A stretch of 64,000 nt of DNA from Eutreptiella sp. 'Long Island Sound 2002' (taxonomy: Eukaryota; Euglenozoa; Euglenophyceae; Eutreptiales; Eutreptiaceae), in NCBI GenBank assembly GCA_964036045.1, contig OZ038380.1, positions 126,561,471 through 126,625,470 of the forward strand, given 5' to 3'. Both the position numbers and the translations under genes were made by a program. This document shows, piece after piece, positions 47,279 through 59,500 of this stretch (its first letter is position 1; each line of letters opens with the position of its first letter). The notes beneath the pieces were generated by a model. The model saw only the letters and a list, made by a program, of their open reading frames with translations. It ran no database searches and was not told where the DNA came from.

Positions 47279-50200
47279 TCAACCTGCACCCCCGGCCCCC
47301 ACCACGCCGTCACCATTTCCTCCGCAATGGCACAACCAGAGTATCCGTGAGTCGCCCTCCAGAGCCGCCCACCACAGCATCAGGGGCAGGGCCGCAGACG
47401 GCGCTCCAGGGCACCGTACCCCTTCCACTCGGACGCTCTTCAGGCCATCGTGGATAGTCTTCCAGGCACTTGAGGACATCTGCCCAGAGTGCCGCAGTGC
47501 CCACCTCGCCTTAGGCCACCCCCTATCGGCACGCTCCTTACATGTCCCGCACAGCGGGGCGGAGGCACACTGATGAACCCAAACTGACACCGTTTCCCCG
47601 CACCCGTGGCATCGCTGCGGAAGCACAGACCGCGATCGAACGCAGCTACCCTCACAACACTGCGACCACAGGTCCTGCCATACATCGCAGCACGCGTCCT
47701 GGAGCCCGAGCAAAGCCCTCGCCAGCGTGCGTGCCGTGGCACAACTGAGGAGGCTGCGCCTCGCTTCCTCCCACGTGGACACCGGGCGGAGTATCGGTCG
47801 CCCGTTGGGCATCACCGGCAGGCTCTCAAGCAGCCGGGGCCACCGCGCCACTTTGGGGCTGCGCGTGCCATGCGCCAGGAGCTCCCAACCGTAGTCCCGT
47901 AAGACCTCCCCGATGACATCAACCCCGTCCTGCTCCGGGCCCCTGGCGGAAGCCAGAACCAAGCGTTGTCCTCCCGCCCGAGCCTCAATGACCGCCTCGA
48001 GGCCCAGGGTGTCAAGGGTGTGACGGGCATCGGCAGCCACGTGGTCGTCCCCTTCTGGCAGAGAGAACATGGCCTCCGTGACGTGGCCCTGCGCGTCGTT
48101 GCCCTTTACTCGTGACAGCTGCTTGGAGCCCACTAACACTGCCATGGACCGCTGCTCCGTGACCGCTGGTACGGCTCGTCGCAGCTGTCGGTCATACAGC
48201 CACAACGTACCCACGTCAAGTACGACAGCCACCGCCAGGATTGGGAGACTGCACAGAGGTTGCTGAAGGACCGGCAGCACCTCGCGAGGCCAGCCCATGA
48301 CGTTCCCCACAGCTGGATGGTTGGCGTACACCTGGAGACAGGGATCACTCTGGCCGTCAGGGCTTCTCACCTTGGTACCACGCACCTGGGCCCACGACTG
48401 TGCCGACACCACGCGGGACCACTCCCTGAATGTCGTGATGTCCCGCGCCACCCAGGAAGCGATCCACTGGTCGAAGGCCTGCGCCACCGCCGCCATCCAG
48501 TGAGGGAACAAGGACATGGCCTCTTCGTGCGCAATGCACGACCGTGGCACCAGCAGTGCGTGCAGCGGTGCCCTCTGAAAGGTTGCCCGCAGGTCGCCGG
48601 GGAGGCCGGCAAACGGGTTCCACGGCGGACGCCGCTGGATCCTCCCTGCCGGCGGGCAGAAGGGTGTGTCACCTCGCGGGAACGCGTATACCGCCCTCCT
48701 TCGATCTTGCATCGGCAGCTGCATGATCTGGGTGAGCCGATGGTTCCTGCGGGCATACACATCTTCCCCAATCTGGACCATGTCCTCCACAAAGAGCCTG
48801 GCCTTGGCAGGGCCCCGGGACGACGCCGCTCGCACCGCAGCGAACAGCCGCTTCAGGTCCCCGGGGACGACACCCGCCATCAGGGATTCAGTCCACCTGC
48901 AGCCGTGCTCCCTCCACGCCACGAACTCCACCGCCCTGTCCATCAGGGGTAGCTCCGCTGTGAACTCCTCCACACGCCTGCACAGGAGCTCAGCCACCTC
49001 CTCGTCTCGACCACACAGTAGGCGCATGTGGCCAATGTCCTCCTCCGGCCCCCCACAGAAGATACAGGGGTGGGCTGGTATTGCCATGCGCGTGAGCTTC
49101 TGTCTCCACCGTCGCATGACCTGCATGGTGGAAAAGCGACCGTCACGTGCCCGCAGCATATTCCTGTGCGTTGGGCCGTGGTGTACAGCTCTCAGGGGCA
49201 TCGCCTCGCAGGCGCCAGCTAGTGGCGTGTGCGCCCTGGTGCGAGCCGCTAGCGAACGCCACTCCATCTCCCGGACTTGCTGAAGGGCTTGCATGGACGG
49301 CACACGCGGCTCGAGCTCACCATTATCCCCCGGCACCAAGAGGATGGCGTGCTCCTTTGGCAGGACAAGATGGACAGGCGGGGCCATTGCACGGGCCGCT
49401 GCAGAGTCCGGTGCCTCGAGCGGGACCACCGCCAAGTGCGAGCTCTGTCTCACCACCCAGTGGTGCGGCCCCCCAACTCGGCGCGGCAGCCGCCGCAGCC
49501 CCTCCACTATCCAGCTCAGTGCGTGCTGATTGACCAGATGTGATGTCGGCCCCTTGATGTCACGGTACAGGGCCTCCTGCGCCCTGCGGAGATGCGCTCC
49601 TATGACGGACGCATCCACCACGTGTACCGTGCACGCTGACGGGGGCGTGTGCAACAAGTACGCCGCCGCGCCAATGATCTCCGCCTCCGGGACCGTGCCG
49701 TAGATTGCACCCGTCCACGTGGGGATTCCGTGGCTGGCCACCGCCACGTTTGTGGCGTCGTCTCCCTGGGGCGACGCGTCAGACGATGTGACTTTAGTCG
49801 CCACCGGCACCCAGCAGTACCGGTGGGGCTCCAGCCACGCCACGTCGGAGTGGGGGCTCTGCACCACCTTTCCCAGGGACGCCGCACTGGAGGCCGTGAG
49901 CTCCGGGGACAGGACCACCCTCGGTCGATACACCGCATGCGGTCTCCAGGCCAGGTCACATCCGCAGACTGACTTTATGGCGTCCAGGGCGGTGGTATAC
50001 TCCGCTCCCCAAACTGTTGCGGAGCAGGAAGGCTGGTATACCACCACAGATCCCTGCTCCACTGCGCCGCCATCACGCAACGACGTGACGGCGACGTGCG
50101 GATCGTGCGGCACGTTGGACATCCGGACCACTTCCGGGACCGAGCACTCATCCGGATCCGGGATTGGGCCTGCCGGCAGCAGAAGAACAATTGCCCACTC

Positions 50201-50326
50201 GCTGCACTTGTGCACCGCCGCGCACGCCCTGGAAAACGCTGGCCGCCCGTGCACAACCCACAGTGGTGGCGGGCTTATGCCGCCCCCGGCGTGAGGAGTG
50301 AGCAGGGGGACGGACGCCGGATCGTC
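47279..50326 (-). pseudogene. LINE-B copy 2 RNase H, CCHC finger and C-terminus
   Basis: The frame is open for about 1,015 codons from just after a TAA (50327-50329) to the genuine end (TGA at 47279-47281; copy 1 ends at the equivalent place). The RNase H acids are SSDAS (Asp at 49778-49780), VPEAEII (near 49680), VVDAS (near 49614) and APDSAAARA (near 49405). CIFCGGPEEDIGHMRLLC follows as a CX2CX8HX4C finger near 49040. About 450 residues without a clear family come next, including AVVLDVGTLWLYDRQ. A CHGCGETVSVWVHQC plus CGTCKE zinc-ribbon-like motif lies near 47540-47590. The open frame is much longer than RNase H alone requires, so the C-terminal part probably has its own function. Confidence 0.8.
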
Positions 50327-52513
50327 TTACTGTTGGTAGCCCTCAAAGACGTCCCCCAACAGAAACAGGAGGGCGGCTAGCGGGACGCACGGCATGGACA
50401 GCCATGGGTTGGCCGGGTCCCATCCTTCCTCCCTGTATCCGCCCACCACATACATGTCCCCCGCAGCGGACTGCCTATTGCGTTTGCTGGCCTTCTTTCG
50501 GCGCACCGGGTGTATTAGCCGGTGAGTCAACGGACCGGGCAGCTGCGGCCGGAGGACGTCGCGAAGCCCCGTGAGCCACACGTGGTCCAGCTGGTGGGGC
50601 CCTACTCCCGCGTGCGGAAGGTGCAGGTGGTCCTCATGACACTCCCGAAGCTGGACCGCCCAGTGCCCGGGCGCAGGGCAGGGGAGCCGCGCATGCACGA
50701 GGTCAGTCAGGGACTGTACTGTCGCATCTGTGCGGGGCCCCGAGAGAATGCAGATGTCCCTACCCTTGAAGGTATAGGATTGGGACATCCACTTCCGCCC
50801 CGCCCACTGCACTTGCGGCAGATGGGCGTGTACACACGGGTACACCGACGATGGCATGAGAAGCCCTACGCGCAACGTCCCCATCGCTCCGAGTACCCTG
50901 TCCACCCACGTATTGCCAGCGTGTGTGGCGAATGACGCAGAGGGCACCATGAACTGCCCGCACACTCCGTACTGCACGTGCATGTCTCGGAGCATGGCCC
51001 GCAGCTCATCCCGGACTGTCGTCGACCTGTGGTGAGTGAGCTGAGCCATGGTGGCCACGGCGGAGTCGCGGCAGATAACCTGGACATCCGCCAACCGTAG
51101 CCCATGATCCGACCGCACCGCCACGTTGGACAGGTCCTTGGGCAGCTTCTCGAACTGCAGGGCCGCAGCCTTGATGGCAGTATTCAGCTTGATCACCGCC
51201 TCCGCCGTGTTGGACAGGTAGGGCGCCGCGTACCGCACGATGCCTCCAACCACAGCCGCCATCACCTCATGAGGCACCGACGCCGGCCCTAACGTGTTCT
51301 TGCACCAGCCCAGCAGAGCTTCACACCGGAGTACATGTTTCTCCTTCATGGTCGCCATCCCCCTGGGATCGAGGCGTAGGCCCAAGTATGGTACTGTGCC
51401 CTTGGCACGTAAGCATACCCATGGGGCCGCCGTGTCCCCTGAGTTCAGGTATACCATAATCGAATGGATGCGAGCAGTATTGGCATAGGCGCATTTGCCC
51501 ACGTTGAGGGACATGCCCATGTCAGTGAGATACCGCGCTATCGCCGCCGCATACTCCAGGAATTGTGGCAGGCAGTGCGCTATCAACAGGAGGTCATCAC
51601 AGTACCTTTGTACCAGGGGTGGCACCGCATGGCGAGCATCTCCCCGCGCCTTGCAGGCGAGGCTCCGCAGGAGAGGCTCCAAAAGGAGGAGGTAGAGCAC
51701 AGCGCTCTCCGCACTGCCCTGCCGCAGGCCCCTGTGGAGTCGTATGCTCGGCGTCGGGCCGTGCGCGGTGATGATGCGCACCAGAGACCCGCAGCTGAGG
51801 GTGTGGAAGAGCCTGATGAGCTCCTCCGGGACACCCATGTGGCGAAGGAGGAGCGCCAGCGCTCCGTGCAGCGCTGTGTCAAAAGCTTTTGACACATCGA
51901 AGACCAGGACGTGGTTTTCCTCCAGCCCACGCTGCAGCCTGCGCTGGGCCAGGAACACCGGGGCAGCCGCCGTGGAGCCCGGCATGGCTCCGAACTGCCA
52001 GTCCGCGGCCAGTCCCTTGCGTGCCAGAACAGCTGTGAACCTCCGCATGAGGGGAGTCATGAGCATTCGCATGTCTTGCTGCCCCAGCGCTATCGGCCCG
52101 TACTCGTCCAGGTTGCCCGTGGCTGTGCCCTTGGGCATCAGCCAGATAATGGCCTCGTGCCAGGACTCCGGGACGTCCGCACCCCGTAGGATAGCCCGGT
52201 ACGCGTGCACCAGGAGCCCCTGCACCGGTTCAGGAAGCTCTGCTATGAGGGCAGCCGTGACCCGGTTGGACCCCGGAGCTTTGTCGTCCGCCACGGCCTG
52301 CCTCACGGCGTCTTTAAGGTCCTGCATGGTGTAGTCCTGTACCGACCTCCATTCCTCTGGCACCCCTTTGGGAATGTGGGCCCGGACCAGCCGCTCGAAG
52401 GCCGGCAGGTTCACTGGCCGCTTGGCGTACAGCGCCTCCCAATACCTCTGGACCTCACCGATGACGTCCGAGGCCTCCAAGAGCACCTTCTCCGACTCGC
52501 GGACGCGTACGGA
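50327..52513 (-). pseudogene. LINE-B copy 2 reverse transcriptase and post-RT region
   Basis: The frame is intact between a TAG (52514-52516; TGG in copy 1) and a TAA (50327-50329; CAA in copy 1). RT motif A FDVSKAFDTALHG lies near 51880-51905, motif B HRGLRQGSAES near 51720-51745, and catalytic YCDD at 51593-51604. Finger motifs SNRVTAALIAELPEPV and WLMPKGTATGNLDEYGPIALGQQ precede them. The post-RT stretch of about 400 residues matches copies 1 and 3 and has no recognised domain. Within the polyprotein it links RT to RNase H. Confidence 0.85.
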
Positions 52514-53971
52514 CTATAGGCCTGACGGGGCATAGTTCACCACGTTGATGGCCCCCCGTATCGCCGTCCATCGGAGCTGCAGATCCGGTACCCTGCCCCG
52601 CCAGTAGTCCTTGATGGACCGGCGCCTGTTGCTCCTGAGGACATCCCGCAGCTCCTCCACGCGTGTCTCCAGCTGGTGGAGCTGAAGGTCCAATGCGGCA
52701 CGCAGGTCGTCCACCGAGGCGGGGGACACGTCGGGGTCCACTCGCCGGAGGTGGTGTAGCAGGGCAGTCGCTTCCTGGGAGTGGAGTCCGGCCGCCGCCG
52801 CGTCCCGTTGCCACAGCTGATGGGCGCGCCAGGCCAGGGCCTGCTGATCCGAGAGGACCTGGTCCAACGACGCCTCCGTTTCCGCCTGCCCGTACGGGTA
52901 CTGCGGGTCCACGCCTGAAGGCATGCGCACTCCCGTGACCCTGGACACGTCATCACGGAAAGCGTAGAGCAGGTCAAAGACCGCTTGCACCTCCGACGTG
53001 CCCATGGTGGCAGTGTCCCAGTCCGACGAGAGCCACGCCTGTAGCCGCCGATCCCCGCAGGCCTTCTGCAGTACTGCCGCTGCCGCCTCACGAACCCCCG
53101 GGGAGTCCGGGCGTATGGCATGCAGCCTGCCCTGGGCTTGCGAGTAGGCCATCCTGGTGACCCTGCCCTTGCCGGCCACCGCCAGTGGGATGTCCAGGAC
53201 CACAGGGCCATGATCCGACTCCAGTGACGCAGGAGACCGCCCCGGCGCCAAGTGAGGGCGCTCACGCGCCGCCCATGGGACCAGAGGCGAGTTTAGAAGG
53301 AAGGAGTCCAGTCGGTGCCCTGCCCTCGTGGGCCTCCTGTCCTCCTCCCGTTCCGGGCCTGCCCTGTGGAAACCACACTATTCCCACAGGGCTTGGAACC
53401 TCCTCGTGGTAGGGTGCCATGGGGACTCCAGCCACACGTTGAAGTCCCCTCCAAGGAGCACAGCCCTGGTGCCTCCCGCGCTCTTGGCCGCCGCGTACAT
53501 GGCCACGTCAGCCCAGAAGGACGCCTTAGACGCCCAGGAGTTGCCGCCGCTACCCGGGCCGTGGACGTTGATGACCGTGAGGGTGCCACCTGCGGTCACC
53601 ACATCGAGGGCCATGGCCTTGCCTGGCACGATGTCCACGATATCTCGAACTTCCTCCGCGGCGAACACGTCCGCCCGAAGGGCAATCAAGAGCCCGCCGC
53701 GCACCGCCGCCGCCGACGCCGCCTGCGCATCCACCCCTGGGTATGCATGATACCCGTGGTGACGCCACTGGTTCTCGGAGTGCACCGCACCTTGTGGGTC
53801 CTGCAGGCCGGTCTCCTGGAATAGGCCCAGGATGGCACCCTCGGCCTTCATGATGCCCGCCGCCACTGCTTCACCGTCGAGCATACCTGGGGCCACTGGT
53901 ACGCCGTCCCCCCGCATCCAGCCCTGGACGTTCCAGGACACCGCCGCTCGGGTGTCGGAGGCGGGGCCCCT
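52514..53971 (-). pseudogene. LINE-B copy 2 APE-type endonuclease and linker to RT
   Basis: APE motifs in order: SWNVQGW near 53930, FQETGL near 53815, VINVHGPG near 53570, LLGGDFNVW near 53440, RLDSFLLNS near 53300 and SDHGPVVLD at 53190-53218. The catalytic His is 53210-53212 and Asp 53213-53215. A TAG at 53378-53380 (CAG in copy 1) splits the domain. The frame is preceded by a TGA at 53972-53974 (TCA in copy 1). A linker of about 240 residues with coiled-coil-like LHQLETRVEELRDVLRSN leads into the RT. Confidence 0.85.
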
Positions 53972-55030
53972 TCATGGCTGCACGTGAGGATCGGGGCCTC
54001 CCGCCGGATCCGGATCACTGGACGGAGAGGGGCCACCAGCAGGTTCAGGGGGACCACCCGCACCCGGCGCGGGCGGCCGGCGAGGTGGCCCCTGACCCCG
54101 TGGGCCTCCGCCCGAGGCGGTCGTCGCCTGCTGAGACCCGGCAGATGCGGCGGGCTCCCCCTCTTCCTGTCCGCCGGATGTACTTGCCGCCGTACTCCCC
54201 GTTGAAGTCACTGCCCCACTCCGTGCTGCAGACCCAATCGCCCCAGACCGTGCCGCCGACGACGATGCCCCGCGCTCCGCCGCAGGGCGGGCACCCGTGG
54301 GCAGCGTGAGCGCTCTGGACCTCGCCTGGGCCGACGCGAAAGGCCCCGCCTGGCCCCCCGGCATAACGCCAGCCAGCATGGCTGGCGCCTGGTCCCGTTG
54401 TGCCGGATCAGTCGCATGGTCCCGCAGGATGTTGTCCAGCAGGTCCTTGGGGTGGAGGTGGGTAGGCCGGCAGTGCGTCCCAGCTTTCCAAGTGCAGTGA
54501 CCAGCCTCATCCAGCCGAGACCAGTGGCAGACATTGATCGTCTTTGTCCCACGCTGATCCGTGGCCAAGTCACCACCGAAGTGCTGCAGCACGTACCGAA
54601 TGTTGGCATAGCCGCCATACTGAGGCGGCTGGCCCCTTTTGGGCGGCGGCTTGGGCGCCGCTTTCGGGGCCTGCCTCGCCGCCGCGGCCGGGGGTGCTGC
54701 AGGCCGTACTGGTGGCACGCTTGGTGGTTGCGGCAGGTGCAGCATTCCCCCCACGGGAAACTGCTCCTCCACCCAGCGGCGCCACGCGTCGGCGAACTTC
54801 TCCCGGTCGCCCTCGACCTTCCACCTGGACGTGGAGAACGCCCGGAGCCACGGCCCCATGTTCTCCGCCATGACCAGGCAGAGGGCATCTCCTCCGCTCT
54901 GCCGGCGGAAGCGTGTCGCGGCCGCGCCTGTCACGGTCCCTTGGAGGTACAACGCGTTGCCCCCGTCGCCACTCAGTGCACTAAGGTGCAGGGCCTCCAC
55001 GTCGGCGGGGCGGACCGCGATCGTACAGGC
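53972..55030 (-). pseudogene. LINE-B copy 2 inter-domain region with C2H2-like finger
   Basis: The frame matches copy 1 38440-39570: FRRQSGGDAL, WVEEQFPVGGMLHLPQPPSVP, NVCHWSRLDEAGHC, LHPKDLLDNILRDH, then an Ser/Ala/Gly-rich linker to the APE. The C...C...H...H pattern suggests a C2H2-type zinc unit. A 20-nt deletion near 55020, relative to copy 1 (between CGG repeats), moves this region out of the protease frame. Putting 20 nt back restores a common frame. Confidence 0.65.
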
Positions 55031-56561
55031 GCAGCGCCGAGGAGTGGGGCTCCAACGCCGCCACAACCCAATACCACGCCCGCGACGCGCTATGCAGCAG
55101 TGCCAGCGAAGCTGCCGGCCTGTTGCTGGAGGACTGCGCCGCCGGGGCCCTGGGGAGGGCCGCCGCGTGACCCTGCAGCGCCCTGCACATGCCAGCTGCA
55201 TGCTCAGCCTGCCACACGTTGCTCGGGGCTACGGGCCAGACGTCCTGCCCTTGGATCACCGGCGGCCGCGTGACCTCCACGAAGACCGCCGGCGCCGGCG
55301 GGATGTCCTCGGCCGTGCACCTGTGCGCCCTGCGCACCGGCCCCAGCCCACGGAGGCACTCCCGGAACACCCCGTAGCAGGCTGGGCCCCTGGACTGCTG
55401 CCTCCTGAGCCGGCACGCGGTGACTACGACCCACTCCAGTCCCCCTGTTTCCACCCCAACACGGGCCCAATACTCCTCCCCCTCCAACACCACCAGCAGC
55501 CCCATATCCGCCATGCCCACCGCATGGGTGGAGGGTACGCTCTCCACCCTCAGCCACCGCTTGGCGCTTTCTTCCCACGGCTTGGGGGCATGCATCCGCT
55601 GCTGCTGCATTGCGTCCTGCACGTGCTGCAGGGACACCGTCGCCAGCATGGACATCCCCCCGTCCGCCGCCGCCGCCATACACAGCAGGGCATGTTGCAT
55701 GCGCGCCCCGGGCAGCCCCACGTTGTGCGGGACGTTCGCCAGGTCCAAGGGCGTGCGGGGCGCCGGCAGGGCCTCCAACACCGCTGCAGGCAGCTCCCTC
55801 AGGGACGGCAGACGCGCGATGGGCCCCATGTCCCTGTTGAGGACCACCGCCGCCACCCACCGCCTGTCCAGCGCGGACAGGAGGTTGCCCGGCCTCGGCA
55901 CCCTGAGGAGGGTACCGACGGCGGACATGAGGGCGCACACGCCACAGTCCTTGGTGTTGCCGGCCGGCTGCTGCACCTGTGCCGCCCGGGCCTCCGCCAG
56001 CAGATGCTCTGCACCCGGCCATCCCGCCCTCTGGCCCCTGGGTGCCATGCGCATCGTCCGGGCCGCCATGTCCCACGTGTGCGGCCATTGGGGCGGGGCC
56101 CCCGACACCACAGGCCGGCCCAGCGGGTCCACGGCCAACCGCATCTCAGGGGCCACGAGGTGGTGGGCCGTCCAGTGCCGCATGCCCGGCGTCTCCAACC
56201 GGTCGAGGTACACCGCCTCTGAGCCCCCCAGCTCGACGTACCTCGCAATGAGGAGGGCAGCTGGGGTTTGGTCTTGCCGCTGGCCCTCCCACCCCTCCTT
56301 CGGGAGCATCATGGCGTGGGGGGCCAGGCACTGCACCACGTCGGCTGCCAGCGCGACCACGTCGTCGCTGAGCTCCACCCCATGGTCCGCGGCCACCAGG
56401 AAGTGGTGCCTGGGCTTGGAGTACACGTGCTCCAGGGCGCCCCGCAACTCATCTGGCGGGGGAGAGGCGTCTCCGCAGCCCCGCAGCCATGGGAGTGCGC
56501 CCGGGAGATGCCGCCCTGCCCCTCCTGACCAGACGGCGGCCTTAAGGACCGGCAGGTCCCG
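54981..56561 (-). pseudogene. LINE-B copy 2 Ulp1/C48-like cysteine protease
   Basis: The triad is readable: His in MRHWTAHH (56175-56177), Asp in AVDPLG (56127-56129), Gln in QQPAGNTKDCG, and Cys in DCG (55944-55946). The Q-x(7)-C spacing and the HW start resemble Ulp1/SENP peptidases. The frame is open from just after a TAG (56562-56564, TGG in copy 1). It continues with LPSLRELPAAVLEALPAPRTPLD and a region ending CRLRRQQSRGPACYGVFREC. It may process the large polyprotein or act on host SUMO conjugates. Which one cannot be told from the sequence. Confidence 0.7.
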
Positions 56562-59500
56562 CTAGACAGCCCTAGCGACCGGATCGCGCCAGGGCTGTGG
56601 CTTGGTTGCACCCCACTGGAGGACGGCCACCACAGCATGCGTGGTCAGGGGCTCTGCCGTGAGCTGCAACGCTGTCCCCCCGTCGGTCTCGATCACCGTG
56701 CCCCTTGGGGCAGTGAAGACGTGGCCATCGGCCCCACGGACCGCCACCCATCCCCACAAGACCGCCACGGTCTCCCAGCTGGGGTGGTTGGTTCTCCTGG
56801 GCAGGACCACCACCGGTGGGGACGGGCCGTTGGCGGCCCACACGCGCCATTCCACTCCCACCAGACGCTCGTGACCAGGGGGCCGGTACACCCGGGGCCA
56901 CGCGTCTGGGAGCTGGCGATGGACAGCGGTCCACACATCAGCCCCGCTAGCCCGCGTGAACTGGAGTCCCCCAAGGATGTCCCCGTCCACAGGGCTGGGG
57001 AGGCGGGCGGTGCGAACTTCCAGCCCCTGACCCAGGCGAAGCCCTGGCCCCTCACGGTCTCCCAGCAGCGAGACCTCCGGGTCTGTGGCCGCAAGACGAG
57101 CCGCCACTGCGGGGAGATGCAGGGAGACAGTCCACGGCTGGACCGAGACGGGCTCGCGCGGGAGGTCAGGGCAGGCCGCCACAGCACTGCCATCCCTCGC
57201 CCAGCTGAGCGCCCTGTCCCACCACTGCGCCCACGCACCCGGCGCTGCCGGCAACGACCAGGACAGGTACCACACGACCGCCTTAGCCTGCCACTCGCGA
57301 GGGTCCATGCCGGCGGGGTGTGTGTGCCATGTGCACACCCATCCCAGATTGGCTTCCTGGACGGCGACCACGTCCCTCCACGGGACCACCGGGAACGGAG
57401 TGAGCAGGGCCGCCATGCCACATGGCAACGCCACCGCCCACTCGGTCAGGCCCCCACTCTCCACCGCATACCCCACCGCCGGGAGCCCTCCCCCTTGCGC
57501 CTTTACCACCGCTTCCTGCAGCAACGTTCCGTGGCCCCGGCCGTGGTCCTGGCTGCGGTCCAGGCTGAGGGCCCCCACACGGGCCATGGCCTGGAGGATC
57601 AGGAGTAATTCGTGGGGTACTCCCCGCGGCACCGGCGGCTGGGGGTGGGCGTACTGGCAGGCATCTGCCCGCATGCACCACCCCTTGGCCCAGTGCCTGC
57701 AGGTTTCCACCTCCCCCGTCTTCGGCCCAGCCTTATCCGCCACCCCCAGCTCCCGTGGACCCACCTCACGCGCCTCCTTCGCCCCCACGATCACCAGCTC
57801 CTCGTCCTGCTCCCCGGCGCCCTGTGCCTCTTCACCCTTGAACTCCGGCTCCTCGTCCTGCTCCATGGCGACTTGTGCCTCCTCACCCCTCTTGCGTTGG
57901 TCCTCCTCCTCCAGTGCCTCCGTCGTCGGCGGCGGGCCCGCAGCATCCGTGAACTTCGCCAGGGCCGCCGCCACAATGGCCTGCACGTCCACCTCCTCCC
58001 CGGCCACCTCCGGCTGATCTTGCTGCTGCTCCTCCTCCGTGGGTTGCTCTTGCCCCACCCCGTCACCGCCACGGCCTGCTTCCTCGTCACCCCCCACCGG
58101 GATCGCGTGTTCGGACCCCTGGGGGGCGGCGCTCCCGTCGAGGCGCGTGCCCACCACCACCAGCAGCTTGAGGTCACCGCCGCGGCTCTCAAGGCGGTAG
58201 CTGCTGGTGGTGGGGACGAGGACCGCCCCATCCCCGGTCAGCAGCAGGCGGTCCGCGTCGAACACGACCTCTGCACCCTCACGGTGCAACGCCACCAGAA
58301 GCGCATGGGACCCCAGCGCCTGGGGTGTGAGGGGCCGCTCGGCCTGCTCGCGACGCCAAGCGTCAGCCCCACCTCGCCACAAGGCCACGTACAGGCCTTC
58401 GTCCCGCCGCACGTCCTCCAGTCCTGCCTCGCCCAGCAGGCGCCCCACGGACAGGCGCACCGACAGGGGGAGGCCTTCCTGGGGCTCGGCCGCCCGGACA
58501 TCACCGGGGTGGTGACCCAGGACCGCCGCATCCCCCAGTTGGACACAGCGGACCTGGCCGTTGTCCGGGGACGCTGCCGCCAGGGCCATCTCCCGGGCGA
58601 CCTGCCCTGGGCGCTGGAGCTCATAGCGCTCCAGGGCGTCCGCCAGCATCCCTGCCTTCCGCTGCCCCGTGCCCGTGAGGCGGTGCCTGTGGGCGCCCTC
58701 GGCCGCATGGTACCTGCAGTGCTGCCGCTCACAGCTCCCCAGGGGAGGGGGCGGCACCGCAGTGGGCATGGGCCGCAGCGGCTCGTTGGCCGGGTCCTCG
58801 TCCATGCCGGCGTAGACGTCGGGCCCGGCGTCGTCCTCAAACATGAGGGCCAGCGCCGACTCGCCGGGCCCGTATGCCTCCTCGTCCCCCTCGCACTCCT
58901 CCTCCTGCTCCCCCTCCACCCCTTCTCCATCCGCGACCACCGCCGGCGGCGTGTCCGGTCGCGGCGGGAACGGCGCCAGAGGCCGCTCGTCAGCGCCTCC
59001 GCCCCTTGCCGCCTCCGCCGCGTCCAGCCGTGCCCGCAGGTTGGCGGGCAGCCGGGCCCAGCTGGTGCCCGCATGGAGATCCATGCGGTACGCGAGCCCC
59101 GCCGGACACGGCTCACCGGGCGCCACCTGGCGCCACTCCCGCCACTCCCACATCCAGTCCTCCACTCCTTCCCCCTTGGCACGTCCCCCACTGGGCTCCA
59201 CAACCCCGCCGCCCTCTGCCGGCGTGTGCGCCTTCGGCACACCCCGCCCCGCGTCCTGTCCCCCCGAAGAAACCGCCTCCGTCGGCGTCTCCTTGGCCCC
59301 TTCCGTCCTCGGGGCGACAGCCGCGAGCGCCTGCGCTATCAGCTCGTCGGCGTCAGCCCCTTCCGGCGCGGCTCCCCCACTCCCCACGGCTGTCCGCCGG
59401 TACTCCTCCAGGGCCTGCGCGAGCAGCTCGCTGATGTCTCGCGGGCCAGCCACTGCCGCCTCCTGCGCTGCATCCCCCTCTCGTTCCCCCGCCGTAGTCC

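Noticed and set aside
51876-51897. 22-bp perfect palindrome in copy 2
   Set aside because: It lies in the codons for RT motif A (SKAFD). Copy 1 has a mismatch, so it is probably chance.
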